Assembly: GCF_900604285.1 (NCBI RefSeq)
Contig: NZ_UWNY01000001.1
Location: 558,001 to 622,000, forward strand
Length of the DNA: 64,000 bases
Direction of reading: 5' to 3'
Origin: Varibaculum vaginae
GTDB lineage: Bacteria > Actinomycetota > Actinomycetes > Actinomycetales > Actinomycetaceae
In this document: positions 22,248 through 30,638 of the stretch, in pieces
How the letters are laid out: the number at the start of each line of letters is the position of its first letter
How positions within the stretch are numbered: the first letter of the stretch is position 1
Notes under the pieces: generated by a model
What the model saw: the letters and a program-made list of their open reading frames with translations, nothing else
What the model was told of the DNA's origin: nothing
The model's database searches: none
Program-made: the position numbers and the translations under genes

Positions 22248-24331
22248 GTGAATCAGGCTTACCCTCCCGCTCCCTAGATCAGCAAGCGTATTCACCGATA
22301 TCCAGATATGGGCAGATTTCTATTTCCCAACAGCTGGCACGTCTCGAAGAGATTCGTACGGGGGGACATCGTCCTAGTTATCGTCCAGCACCTTCCTCTC
22401 CAGAGTCTCAATGGGGACAGATTCAAGAGGGGTTTAGCCAGGTCGAGAGCGATTTATCTTGGCAGTTGCGACAGATTTCCTCCGAGGAACCCAGTCATCC
22501 CCGCCGCCCCCTCAGTCCCGATCAAGAAGGGCGTAGCTGGGTGCAGGAATATCGCGAGAAGCAGCGGATGCGTAAAGTTGCTCAGGAAGCGCGAGCACAG
22601 GCTGAGGCAGATTTGCAGCGACTACTGAAAGAACGCGAGGAAGCGCAGGCGCGGGCTCAGGAGCAGGAACGTTTGGCTGCTGAGGCAGCGGAACGTTTAC
22701 GCAAGTTAGAGGAGGCTGAGCAAGAGACGTTGCGTGCTGCCGTTAGACAACAGCAACGCCGAGAACAGCAACTATTAAATGACCAGTTGGCGGCAGCAAA
22801 AAGTGAAGCCGAAAAGATGGCGGAACTATTGGAATCTTTCAAAAATCCTCCGGCGATCCCGAGTGCTCCTGATGATTCCGATTCCTCCAATCAGGTGACA
22901 CCAGCAGTACCGGTGGTGCAGATATCTGCTAAAGGCCAGGGAAAGGTAGAACCGGTTGTAGCACCAGACATGCCGCTACCTGTAGCTTCGGAGCAACACT
23001 TGGGAGTTGCCCCACAGCTGCAAACGGTTATGGGGGATTCTCTAATGCCTTCCCGGGTCTTTGCTGATAAGCAAAGACTTTCTGGACAGGATGCAACCTC
23101 TAAATCTGCTATTAGCAGTGATCGTGCTCAGTCTGATGTAGTGGTCGAGAGCATACCCGATGGGGACGCTACCCAACCGATTAGAGTAAGTCCTATTGAT
23201 TCTTTAGCTGATGCGGCTGATGATCGCGCTTTGGCAGATCAGCTAGCGTTGGCCTCTGGAAGCCAACCTATTTCTTCGCGGAAATCTACATCCACAGTAA
23301 CGCCCGCCCTAGCAGTATCTACCAAACCGGTTGTTAGCAATCCATCTGCGCAGTATGCGGTGCACGGAGAGCGGGAATCCTTGCTAAGGGGAAATGATCA
23401 GCAATACCCTGCTGGTTTAGTGGATACGGTTAAACCTCCGTTGCAACCAGCTAGTGTAGCCACCAAGGCCAATGCATCTGCGGGAGTGGTGGCTAAAGGA
23501 GAAAGCGCAGAAGGTGCCCCCGTAAGCACCGCTGCAGCCCGAGCGGGATCAGCTGTCGAGTTATTCCAGCAGGTTTTGGCGCAAACTCGACAGGGACAGA
23601 CTAGGGTTAGTGCTCCCGCGGGTACAGCTACAGTTAGTGCCACTAAGAATTCGGCGGTACCGCACGGTGACCAGATTTCTCCTCGTCCAGCTCCTGCGCC
23701 TCCGGTTACCAGTGTGCGCCAATCTCCGGGGGCTAGTTTTTCACCTCCCTCCGCGCATACAGCGCCAATAATGCCGCCGCTATCTGCGCAGATTCCAGTT
23801 GCTGAGCAGACTGTTTCGTTAACTCAAAACACTTTACTGGCAGATCCTGGCATGGCTGCAACTACGCCCACTAACCGGCAGTTGTCACCCGATCCTACGG
23901 GGGTTCCGGTGGTTTCAGTACCTGCGCAGGAAGCCATATCCCCTCGGGTAGCCACCTCTGCACCAGTAAGTCCTACAGCGCCCTCGACGAGCGAGAAAAT
24001 CGCTCCCCCACCTACTTTAGAGAGGGAAGAATCTTCAGAAAGGGAAAACTCTCGGTGGTGGCAGCGGAAGCGTAAAGCAAAAAAAGCTGAGGCCCCGGAG
24101 CAGGAAGACACTCACTACGGGGCGTCACTTGAGTACCGTGAAGACCAGGACGAGGAAGAACCGTTGACATTTATTCAAACGTTCTGGCGTTGGACATTGC
24201 GACTGTCAATTTTGCTGATTATCGCTTTGGGAATGGTGTTGACTATGGATCGTCCGGTTATTTCTCAGACAATGGGGCAGGATACGGTGCAACCCGGTAT
24301 CGTAGATGAGGTAAGAGTTTTACAGATATAG
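22244..24331 (+). CDS. Large Pro/Ala/Ser-rich membrane-anchored protein
   Basis: The product has 695 residues and no enzyme motif that I recognise. Residues about 95-210 are a charged Glu/Arg/Ala coiled coil, and about 210-600 are low-complexity Pro/Ser/Thr/Ala/Val sequence. A basic-acidic patch ([16 protein letters not shown]) is near 600. One hydrophobic helix (about 650-672) leaves a short tail, so most of the protein should be cytoplasmic with a C-terminal anchor. It overlaps nadD by 4 bp, and rsfS follows at 9 bp. Actinobacteria often have a membrane protein at this locus, but this long disordered version looks lineage-specific. Confidence 0.8.
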   Translation: MSESGLPSRSLDQQAYSPISRYGQISISQQLARLEEIRTGGHRPSYRPAPSSPESQWGQIQEGFSQVESDLSWQLRQISSEEPSHPRRPLSPDQEGRSWVQEYREKQRMRKVAQEARAQAEADLQRLLKEREEAQARAQEQERLAAEAAERLRKLEEAEQETLRAAVRQQQRREQQLLNDQLAAAKSEAEKMAELLESFKNPPAIPSAPDDSDSSNQVTPAVPVVQISAKGQGKVEPVVAPDMPLPVASEQHLGVAPQLQTVMGDSLMPSRVFADKQRLSGQDATSKSAISSDRAQSDVVVESIPDGDATQPIRVSPIDSLADAADDRALADQLALASGSQPISSRKSTSTVTPALAVSTKPVVSNPSAQYAVHGERESLLRGNDQQYPAGLVDTVKPPLQPASVATKANASAGVVAKGESAEGAPVSTAAARAGSAVELFQQVLAQTRQGQTRVSAPAGTATVSATKNSAVPHGDQISPRPAPAPPVTSVRQSPGASFSPPSAHTAPIMPPLSAQIPVAEQTVSLTQNTLLADPGMAATTPTNRQLSPDPTGVPVVSVPAQEAISPRVATSAPVSPTAPSTSEKIAPPPTLEREESSERENSRWWQRKRKAKKAEAPEQEDTHYGASLEYREDQDEEEPLTFIQTFWRWTLRLSILLIIALGMVLTMDRPVISQTMGQDTVQPGIVDEVRVLQI

Positions 24332-24340
24332 GAGTTATTC

Positions 24341-24796
24341 TTGGTCGATAAGCCTGACCCGCGCCAATTAGCAGAGATAGCTGCCAAAGCCGCTGCCAGT
24401 AAACTGGCGACTGATGTGGTAGCCATTGATGTCCATGCGCAAACCATTATCACTGATATTTTCTTGATCTGTTCTGGGGATAATCCACGGCAGGTGCGGG
24501 CGATCATGAATGAGATTGACCATGCCTGCCACGATAACGGTGCCGCCCCGAAGACAATCGAAGGTAATGACGAGTTCCGCTGGGTACTAATGGAATTGCC
24601 GGGGGTAATCGTCCATATTTTTCTGGATGAAGAGCGTGAATACTACGGTTTGGAACGCCTGTGGAATGACTGTCCGCGAATCGATTTACCAGATTTGGAG
24701 GAGGCTGCACGAGCCGGGAGGGCGCAGGAATATTCTCAGGATGAACTGAAGGACGCGCAGCAAGACGCTGAAAATTTGATTGTCGGTTTAGATTAG
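24341..24796 (+). CDS. rsfS: Ribosomal silencing factor RsfS
   Basis: RsfS (Iojap/DUF143 family) binds L14 and blocks subunit joining when nutrients are short. The 151-residue protein has the family pattern DIFLICSGDNPRQVRAI near residues 45-61 and YYGLERLWND near 105. The start is a TTG at 24341, set 6 nt after GGAG at 24331-24334, whose first base ends the upstream stop codon. The C-terminal tail is acidic. Confidence 0.92.
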   Translation: MVDKPDPRQLAEIAAKAAASKLATDVVAIDVHAQTIITDIFLICSGDNPRQVRAIMNEIDHACHDNGAAPKTIEGNDEFRWVLMELPGVIVHIFLDEEREYYGLERLWNDCPRIDLPDLEEAARAGRAQEYSQDELKDAQQDAENLIVGLD

Positions 24797-24803
24797 GCGA
24801 AAT

Positions 24804-25448
24804 ATGGCTACCAAGATTATCTTTTGGAGGCACGGTCAAACTGACTATAACCTGCAAGGACGGGTGCAAGGTCAGGTTGATATCCCTCTTAATGAGGCTG
24901 GTATTTCCCAGGCCGAGGCAGCGGCGAAAGAACTGGTAAAACTGAGTCCGCAGCGGATTATTTGTTCGGATTTGCGGCGCGCACAATCAACCGCCCGGGC
25001 TCTGGCTGATATTTGCAGCCAGGGAGCTGAATTGTTGTCTGATGAACGGTTACGGGAAAGGGCGTTTGGAGATTTTGAGGGACTATCGGCGAAAGAACTG
25101 AAAGAGCGCTTCGCACCACGCTACGAGGAATGGCGAGCTACCGGGGAATGCCCGCTGGCAGGAGTAGAGTCACGTGCTGCAGTCGGTTCGCGGGTAGCCA
25201 CATGTGTGCTTGAACATTTCGAACAGGTAGAGGGGGCTCTGGTGGTTGTTTCCCATGGTTCGGCGCTTACACAGGGTTTGGTGAAGATCCTGGGCTTGGA
25301 TCCTTTGGCTTGGCAGGGGTTACGGGGTTTAGATAACTGTCACTGGTCTACTCTGATTCCTTATTCGCGTGAGCCTGGGTGGCGTTTGGTTTCGCATAAT
25401 CTGGGGGTTGCGGGACTTGCCAGTTCGACGTTACCATCCATAGCCTAG
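24804..25448 (+). CDS. Histidine phosphatase (phosphoglycerate mutase-like)
   Basis: This 214-residue protein of the histidine phosphatase superfamily carries the phospho-accepting RHG at residues 9-11 and a second active-site histidine in VVSHGSA near residue 151. Members at this locus in actinobacteria are annotated as phosphoglycerate mutase-like or sugar/nucleotide phosphatases; the substrate is uncertain. It lies 7 bp after rsfS, at the end of the nadD-to-phosphatase operon. Confidence 0.85.
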   Translation: MATKIIFWRHGQTDYNLQGRVQGQVDIPLNEAGISQAEAAAKELVKLSPQRIICSDLRRAQSTARALADICSQGAELLSDERLRERAFGDFEGLSAKELKERFAPRYEEWRATGECPLAGVESRAAVGSRVATCVLEHFEQVEGALVVVSHGSALTQGLVKILGLDPLAWQGLRGLDNCHWSTLIPYSREPGWRLVSHNLGVAGLASSTLPSIA

Positions 25449-25549
25449 ATGCTTTTGGAAGGGTTTGTGCTGGCTGAGGGGGGATATGTTGCAATACACA
25501 GACTGGAGATTTGAAGTAAAGGTGTCCTGTTAGTTAAAGTTATCTGGTG

Positions 25550-25576
25550 TCTACCGCGTTGGATTTCTGCGGTAGA
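25550..25576 (+). repeat. 8-bp inverted repeat upstream of tRNA-Ala
   Basis: TCTACCGC at 25550-25557 and GCGGTAGA at 25569-25576 are separated by 11 bp, ending 7 bp before the tRNA. It may be a precursor leader hairpin, a weak terminator of the upstream operon, or a regulator site. Confidence 0.3.
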
Positions 25577-25583
25577 TAAGCTT

Positions 25584-25659
25584 GGGGCTATAGCGCAGTT
25601 GGTAGCGCGCTTCCATGGCATGGAAGAGGTCGCGGGTTCGATTCCCGCTAGCTCCACCA
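25584..25659 (+). tRNA. tRNA-Ala (GGC)
   Basis: This is a complete 76-nt cloverleaf. The acceptor GGGGCTA pairs with TAGCTCC, the anticodon loop ATGGCAT gives anticodon GGC, the T-loop is TTCGATT, and an encoded CCA is at 25657-25659. It borders the accessory segment to its right, and tRNA 3' ends are common integration targets. I found no second copy of its 3' end within the window. Confidence 0.97.
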
Positions 25660-25681
25660 CGAGCACACTGAATTGATACAA

Positions 25682-25741
25682 TTGCGCAAAACTAGGGTTT
25701 TGCGCAAAGGTGCGCGCAAAATTTGAAAACGCGCGCAAAAT
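25682..25741. repeat. Cluster of GCGCAAAA repeats, including a dyad
   Basis: TTGCGCAAAAC (25682-25692) and GTTTTGCGCAA (25697-25707) form a perfect 11-bp inverted repeat with a 4-nt loop. Then GCGCGCAAAAT occurs twice directly (25712-25722 and 25731-25741), 19 bp apart. The cluster starts 22 bp after tRNA-Ala. Repeated half-sites here could bind an integrase, an excisionase or a regulator, or be the scar of an element; the function is unknown. Confidence 0.55.
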
Positions 25742-25764
25742 CTAAAAGTCCTGCTCACAGGCAT

Positions 25765-25803
25765 AAAAATAGAGCTGACTACATGAGTGGTGGTCAGCCC
25801 TAT
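25765..25803 (-). terminator. Rho-independent terminator of the XRE/membrane-protein operon
   Basis: On the minus strand a 14-bp stem containing two G-U-type pairs (plus-strand arms 25769-25782 and 25790-25803) ends in a run of five T after CTCTA. It lies about 20 bp past the stop of the minus-strand membrane-protein gene. Confidence 0.8.
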
Positions 25804-25821
25804 TTCGCTTTGCGCGGGGTG

Positions 25822-26268
25822 CTAAAGTTTGTGGCTCCAGTATCCGGTGAGCGCGAATGTGGCGATGAGTTGGAATGCTGCTGCGCTTTGGAGGGCAATG
25901 AATGCCGTAATGCTGAATGCGCCCACGATAAGTGACGCGCCAACGAGCACCATGGAGAGCACAGTGGTGACGGGTCTTCCAGATTTCATGCGAATCGCCG
26001 CTTCTCGCTCGTCATTTTCACGAATGTAGGCGTCCTGCAATATTTCGTCATTGCGCATTTTTCCAAGATTCACGCCCATGTATCCCACACAGATAAGTTC
26101 AAAAATGATTCCGGCGACGGTGATGATGTTGGCGATTGGTGTTCCCGGCACATTTGCGCGCAGGAAGACGTTCCCTAGGGCACTAAAAGCGAGACCGAGA
26201 ATAACGAAGATCAGTGCCAGGGTCTGACGTTTCTTCAGTTCGTTGCGGTATTGCTCGAGTTCGTTCAT
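25822..26268 (-). CDS. Small membrane protein paired with XRE regulator
   Basis: This 148-residue protein has four predicted membrane helices in two pairs (about residues 15-35, 42-65, 98-118 and 120-140). A charged cytoplasmic loop between them contains RENDEREAAIRMKSG. It resembles the small two-hairpin membrane proteins (DUF2178/DUF3796-like) found next to YozG-type regulators in Gram-positives; the exact family is uncertain. Its ATG overlaps the stop of the upstream regulator gene by 4 bp (26265-26268), so the two are translationally coupled. Confidence 0.72.
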   Translation of the reverse strand: MNELEQYRNELKKRQTLALIFVILGLAFSALGNVFLRANVPGTPIANIITVAGIIFELICVGYMGVNLGKMRNDEILQDAYIRENDEREAAIRMKSGRPVTTVLSMVLVGASLIVGAFSITAFIALQSAAAFQLIATFALTGYWSHKL

Positions 26269-26474
26269 TTTGATTCCTCCAGGTTTGTAAAGTCGAAGAC
26301 GTCCTCAATGGTGTGGCCAAAGTAGTGGGCGATTTTGTACGCCAAGGGTAGAGAAGCCACGTACTTTCCGGTCTCAATCGAGGTGATTGTTTGCCGGGTG
26401 ACACCAACGGCAGTTCCGAGCTCTTCTTGTGAGAGCTTTCGTTCTTTTCGTAGTTGTGGGATTTTTGTGCGCAT
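26265..26474 (-). CDS. XRE-family (Cro/CI-type) helix-turn-helix regulator
   Basis: This 69-residue protein is almost entirely an HTH_3 domain. The scaffold helix and recognition helix lie in LSQEELGTAVGVTRQTITSIETGK (about residues 14-37), ending in an acidic tail. It belongs to the short YozG-like group that is co-transcribed with a small membrane protein and usually autorepresses. A GGAACG sequence precedes ATG 26474. Confidence 0.88.
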   Translation of the reverse strand: MRTKIPQLRKERKLSQEELGTAVGVTRQTITSIETGKYVASLPLAYKIAHYFGHTIEDVFDFTNLEESK

Positions 26475-26551
26475 TCCGTTCCTTTATGCAAAGCGTCCTT
26501 TACATAAAAAGACTAGCTAACTTTGCATTAAATGACAAGCTCGCTTTGCGT

Positions 26552-26926
26552 TCAGTATTGCAATGGTAATTTCGTACCGTCGGCAAAGATTACGTTCGCC
26601 TCGCCTGATGGTGTGATCTGGATGTGTTGGCAAAGAGCATGCAGGGTTGCTCGGTCAAAGTCTTGGCTGAGGGTGGCGTTTTGGATGGTTTTCTTAAACC
26701 TAGTGAGTCTGGCTTTGATGCCTGCGCGCCGCTCAATCTCCGCCGTGGTTGCCTGATGTGTAGCAATAGCTTCACGTTGGCGGGTTTTGAGCTGGCTGAA
26801 GCGCTCTTGGTAGTCGTCTTGGTTTTGGGAGTGATGAGCGTTGTGGGTGATGGCTTGGTTGATGAGCCATAAACCAAGCAAAACCCGCTGCCTAACACAC
26901 CTCCAGCAAATGTCAAGCACGCTCAC
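26552..26926 (-). pseudogene. C-terminal remnant of a large serine recombinase
   Basis: The last roughly 95 codons of this frame match the C-terminal end of large serine recombinases: a Glu/Arg coiled coil (YQERFSQLKTRQREA, then AEIERRAGIKARLTRFKKTI), then a short beta-rich end (ANVIFADGTKLPLQY). The catalytic domain, recombinase domain and zinc ribbon are missing. The first roughly 25 residues of the frame do not look like the family, so the original gene is cut at about 26850-26926. It suggests past integration of a mobile element next to tRNA-Ala. Confidence 0.6.
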
Positions 26927-27234
26927 AAAATAAGCCCAAAAAGCTAACCAAACCCCAAATTACGCAATACCACCAGCAAAAACACCAAAATAAAGACAAA
27001 AATATGTTACTTAGCCCGAAATTTGCCTAGGGTACCGGTGGATTCGGGGACTCGCGGGAACGGCTACGGCAAGTGCAGGAACCAGTGGCGTTGCCACAGT
27101 TACTTTCGGATTTAGGTAAGTTACTAACTGAACTGCTTACCAAAGGTCAATAGCCATGAAAATGATTAACTCCTTGTTTCTTTGTATTTACTTTTTATAG
27201 AATTGGGTAGTCAGACTCTTGGGATTCGGTTTGG
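26927..27234. other. Gene-poor gap upstream of the surface-protein gene
   Basis: This is 308 bp without an intact gene. The first 90 bp are A/C-rich and structureless. From 27031 the base composition returns to that of the chromosome and an open frame with a plausible protein sequence is present (listed separately). The last 80 bp are A+T-rich and probably hold the promoter of the surface-protein gene. Confidence 0.5.
27031..27153 (+). pseudogene. Possible 3' end of a truncated chromosomal gene
   Basis: A 40-codon frame between TAG 27028-27030 and TAG 27151-27153 encodes an amphipathic, Leu/Glu/Arg-rich peptide (RERLRQVQEPVALPQLLSDL, then GKLLTELLTKGQ). Its base composition matches the chromosome, unlike the preceding 100 bp. 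No start codon or Shine-Dalgarno sequence is evident. It could be the stranded C-terminus of a gene interrupted by the element that left the recombinase fragment. I do not recognise the family. Confidence 0.3.
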
Positions 27235-30063
27235 ATGCGCACAGTTAGCGCGATTAGTCGAGAAAGAACTCGCATGAACTATGAAGGAACTGGGGGATTG
27301 CTCCGTAACCGCAAGCTAATTGGGGGGATTACTGCGGCAGCTATCGCTTCTTGCAGTCTGCTATTTGGAGGCAACGTTGCTATCGCGGAAACTGGTAGTG
27401 GCTCTGGACAGGGTGCCCCTGCTGATAACCAGGTTTTAAATATTCCGATAGATGCAAATGATCCAGATGCACTGGCTAAGATTCTGCGAGAGTTGCCGGA
27501 TACGATTCAAAATAACATCAATCTTAAAAACAATATGGAGTCCCTGGGGAAAGCTACCGGCGTTAAGGCCGGTCAGGTAAAAGAAATCCAGGGCGATGAT
27601 TTTGGCGGTTGGGAGCCTGTTGACGGCGGCAAATTTGCTATTGCTCGCAAAACTGATGCTGGCGTTTTCCCAATCGAGACCATTAACGTGACCAGGGATC
27701 TGAAAGCGGCCGGCAAGCCTACCACTGCTTGGGTACAAGAAAATTCGTTTGACCGCACCGGTAACTACATGTTGCTGCTGTCAAAAGTAAGAACGCTTGC
27801 TAGTAGTACGGAAGAAGCCGTCAATGGTCAACCTTATAAACGCACCGGCGAACCAGGTAATGGGTGGGCTCAAGGCGTTAAAGGATATAACGGCCTGCAA
27901 AAGACTTTTAAGGCTTATTCTCCGCAGGTGGGTTCGGGTATAGAACTTAGTTTCAAAATTGGCTACACCGGTGATATTGATGGCCATAAAGCCCAGTACA
28001 AGGTAGAGGTTATCACTTCGCAGGGGACAGTTTACGAGACAACGTTTAAACCTGATACAGCAGCAAATGATGACAAGAAAGTAGTGGTTCCTGCTAAAGA
28101 TGGCGGTAACAGGCAGATATCCGGTACCCCTTATCGCAGCGAGAACGCAGAAGATATACAGGCCGGTAAGCCCTATTCCGAGACTGATGTTGCTTACAAC
28201 AAGGCTCAACTTGATGCGGCTGTAGCAAAAAATGCTCCCCAGGGTACGGGAGGTACTTTCACCAGCAAGGGTATTAATATCCCTGCTGGGGTGACTGAAT
28301 ATACTGTGCGAATTAGTTCTGCAGATAACCTACATTTGGGTATGAGCTATCAGGCTCCTGTTGCGCAGTATGCGTTGCCATTAACTGGTCTAGATTTCGA
28401 TATTAAGCAAGACACTAAGGGTGCCGCGAAATATCTTTTGAAGCTGATCTATCAGAAGTTGGAGACCGAAAAAGCTACTGACACCAACAAGAAAACTAAG
28501 ACAAGTACGAAGGCATATCAGGAAAAGTTGGATGCTATCAAAGCTCTGTTAGATAATGTGCAACTGCAAAATAAGGATACCTATTCTGCGGCTGCGGATG
28601 CTGCTTTGAAAGCTCGAGGTGAGTTGGATCCTGCTGATGTGGCTGCTAAGAAAGAGGTAGAGGCTGCTGCAGCAGCAAAGATTGCTGAGATTGAAGGTAA
28701 CGCCAATCTTTCTGAGTCGGAGAAAACTGCTTTGAAGAAGCAGGTGGAAGATTTGAAGGTGGCAGCCCTGAAAGCTATTGCGGAAGCTCCTGACACTGCT
28801 GGCATTGAGAAAGCACAAAAGGATGCGCTTAAGGCAATCAACGGTATTCATCCAGTAGCTCGTGAAAAAGCTAAGCAGGCTATCAAAGATGAGCTGGACG
28901 CGAAGAATAAAGAAATTGACGATAATACTTTCCTGAGCGCTGCCGAGAAGGAAAAAGCTAAAGGTCAAGCTTCGACTATCGCTACAACAAATATTAATCT
29001 TATCAATGGCCAGCCGGCAGTTGCGGATAGCGCAAATAAAGCTGCTACTGCCCAGTCTGAAGTAGATAAGGCCAAAACTGCTGGTGTCGACGATATCAAG
29101 AAGATCAACCCGGTTGGTAAAGAGAACGCTAGAAAGGCTGTCGAGGATGCGCTTGCTAAGAAGAACGCGGAGCTTGATGGCAATACTTCGTTGAGCGTGG
29201 CTGATCGCGACAAGGCCAAGGCACAGGCCAAAGCTATCGCTGATGCGAAGTTGCAGGCTATTAACGACCAGCCCGATTCTGCTGATACCGCTGAAGAGGT
29301 TGCTGGTGCCCAGGCAAAAGTAGAAGAAGCAAAAACGAGTGGGCTAGCTGAAATCGCCAAGATAGGGCCGATTAACAAGGATGCTGCCAAGAAAGCTATT
29401 AGTGACGCGCTTGTGGCTAAGCAGAAAGAGATCGACGCTAATGCGTCGTTGAGTGCTGCTGAAAAGACTGCTGCGAAATCTCAGGCGCAAGCTATTGCTG
29501 ATGCGCAGCTGAAGATCATTAATGAACAACCAAACATTGCCGATGATTCAGCGGCGGCTGATAGTGTGCGAGCTAAGATCGCGAAAGCCCAGGAAGATGC
29601 GTTAGCTGGCATCGCGAAGATCAACCCGGTTGGTAAAGAGCTAGCTAAGAAAGCTATTAGTGATGCGCTTGTGGCTAAGCAGAAAGAGATCGACGCTAAT
29701 GCGTCGTTGAGTGCTGCTGAAAAGGGCGCTGCTAAAGCACGGGCTAAAGCGATTGCCGATAAGTATTTGGCTGCTATCGAGGCTCAGTCTGATAATGCGG
29801 CAACAGCCGAGGCTGCAACTGCTGGTCAGAAGACAGTTAAGAAAGCTAAAGAAACTGCTCTGGCAGGCATTAAGAATGTTCGATTGGGATCGAGCCCAGA
29901 AAATACTGCTAATGGTAGTAATAAGCCTGGCGCGACAGCTGGTGCGAATAAACAAGGTTTGCCTAACACTGGTTTGGTCGGTCTTGCGGCTGTTTTGCTT
30001 GTGTCCTTAACTGCGGTAGCCGTTGGTGCCGGGGTGCTACTAAATAGACGCAAACAGCATTAA
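27235..30063 (+). CDS. LPXTG-anchored surface protein with DUF1542-like repeats
   Basis: The protein has 942 residues from ATG 27235; ATG 27274 (residue 14) is an equally possible start. A signal peptide with a basic n-region (LLRNRKLIGG) and a hydrophobic core ends near AIAETG (about residue 52). An N-terminal globular region (about 60-390) is followed by Lys/Ala-rich coiled-coil repeats, then a C-terminal sorting signal: LPNTG, a hydrophobic helix and NRRKQH. Five repeats run at about residues 465-538, 539-624, 625-710, 711-796 and 797-882; the last four are exactly 86 residues. They resemble the DUF1542/FIVAR-type stalks of Gram-positive adhesins. Sortase should link it to peptidoglycan. 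Ligand unknown; adhesion is an inference. Confidence 0.88.
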   Translation: MRTVSAISRERTRMNYEGTGGLLRNRKLIGGITAAAIASCSLLFGGNVAIAETGSGSGQGAPADNQVLNIPIDANDPDALAKILRELPDTIQNNINLKNNMESLGKATGVKAGQVKEIQGDDFGGWEPVDGGKFAIARKTDAGVFPIETINVTRDLKAAGKPTTAWVQENSFDRTGNYMLLLSKVRTLASSTEEAVNGQPYKRTGEPGNGWAQGVKGYNGLQKTFKAYSPQVGSGIELSFKIGYTGDIDGHKAQYKVEVITSQGTVYETTFKPDTAANDDKKVVVPAKDGGNRQISGTPYRSENAEDIQAGKPYSETDVAYNKAQLDAAVAKNAPQGTGGTFTSKGINIPAGVTEYTVRISSADNLHLGMSYQAPVAQYALPLTGLDFDIKQDTKGAAKYLLKLIYQKLETEKATDTNKKTKTSTKAYQEKLDAIKALLDNVQLQNKDTYSAAADAALKARGELDPADVAAKKEVEAAAAAKIAEIEGNANLSESEKTALKKQVEDLKVAALKAIAEAPDTAGIEKAQKDALKAINGIHPVAREKAKQAIKDELDAKNKEIDDNTFLSAAEKEKAKGQASTIATTNINLINGQPAVADSANKAATAQSEVDKAKTAGVDDIKKINPVGKENARKAVEDALAKKNAELDGNTSLSVADRDKAKAQAKAIADAKLQAINDQPDSADTAEEVAGAQAKVEEAKTSGLAEIAKIGPINKDAAKKAISDALVAKQKEIDANASLSAAEKTAAKSQAQAIADAQLKIINEQPNIADDSAAADSVRAKIAKAQEDALAGIAKINPVGKELAKKAISDALVAKQKEIDANASLSAAEKGAAKARAKAIADKYLAAIEAQSDNAATAEAATAGQKTVKKAKETALAGIKNVRLGSSPENTANGSNKPGATAGANKQGLPNTGLVGLAAVLLVSLTAVAVGAGVLLNRRKQH
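28627..29880 (+). repeat. Tandem repeat tract, 258-bp unit
   Basis: The tract encodes the five stalk repeats: one of 222 bp, then four of 258 bp starting at 28849, 29107, 29365 and 29623. Parts are nearly identical at DNA level: 29389-29466 and 29647-29724 differ at one base in 78, and 29101-29124 equals 29617-29640, two units apart. This indicates recent duplication or gene conversion and potential for copy-number change. Confidence 0.9.
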
Positions 30064-30098
30064 TCAATTCAGGTAACGCTGTTCTTTATATCGAGGAC

Positions 30099-30138
30099 AA
30101 GGTGGGGGATTCTAGTAATAGGATCCCCCACCTTTTTT
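30099..30138 (+). terminator. Rho-independent terminator of the surface-protein gene
   Basis: The stem AAGGTGGGGGATTC (30099-30112) pairs with GGATCCCCCACCTT (30121-30134), with an 8-nt loop and a T tract immediately after. It lies 36 bp past the stop codon. Confidence 0.92.
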
Positions 30139-30638
30139 CTGTATTTTTTTAAATAAATAACGTTTAAAACGGCGTAACGTTATTACTGCAGATGCGAATC
30201 TCTATATCTGCTGAGTTTTAATAACTAACCTGACTTATAGTGGAGGATTACATCTACACGATTGGCTACCAGTAAAACTGTTTTTTAGTCAGCCCCAGAT
30301 ATTGTCGACTTAGGCTTCATCCATAAAAAGAGTATGCATAATTGGCTATGCGAGAGCTGTGAGGGAACCGAGTATCCAATCACGTTTGATACTTTTCACT
30401 TGGAGTAGTTTGGTCTCGATGAGCAGGTGAAAATCAGATTTCAGCACGGTGTAACGGAACCGTAAAAAGCCGTTCAGGCTTTTTATTAGTGAGGATGACG
30501 AGATCGTGCGCAATCCCGTTAGGGATTGCAGGCAACAACTAAGGGGGCTCGGCTTTTGCCAAGCCCCTAAAGCTACAATCTGAGGGGATTGAACCTGGAA
30601 GGGTTGGCGCGGGGAGCTTATGAACGTTAACTCTGCGG
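30139..30638. other. Gene-free region with several hairpins
   Basis: About 500 bp hold no intact gene. Three hairpins occur close together: 30463-30485 (9-bp stem, TAAAAAGCC/GGCTTTTTA), 30510-30529 (8-bp stem, GCAATCCC/GGGATTGC) and about 30542-30568 (roughly 11-bp stem with one bulge and one mismatch). The first is A-rich on one side and T-rich on the other, so it could terminate transcription in either direction. A possible decayed coding stretch at 30289-30465 is listed separately. The spacing leaves room for a small RNA, but no promoter is convincing. Confidence 0.5.
30289..30465 (+). pseudogene. Possible decayed coding sequence
   Basis: A frame of 39 codons, an internal TAG (30406-30408), 18 more codons and TAA reads as plausible protein. 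It includes a CxxC pair (WLCESCEG) and a hydrophobic-aromatic stretch (YPITFDTFHLE). Upstream, another frame (HLHDWLPVKLFF) reads into it, as a frameshift would give. I do not recognise a family, and chance cannot be excluded for so short a stretch. Confidence 0.2.

Noticed and set aside
25682-25741. CRISPR array
   Set aside because: Repeats are only 8-11 bp, irregularly spaced and partly inverted; no spacers of constant length and no cas genes.
28965-29390. Minus-strand frames (Ser/Ala-rich) inside the repeat tract
   Set aside because: They mirror the Lys/Ala-rich repeats on the plus strand, recur with the same 258-bp period, and have no ribosome sites.
27235-30063. A complete toxin or Rib-domain identity for the surface protein
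   Set aside because: The N-terminal region shows no motif I can assign; only the signal peptide, DUF1542-like stalk and LPNTG signal are supported.
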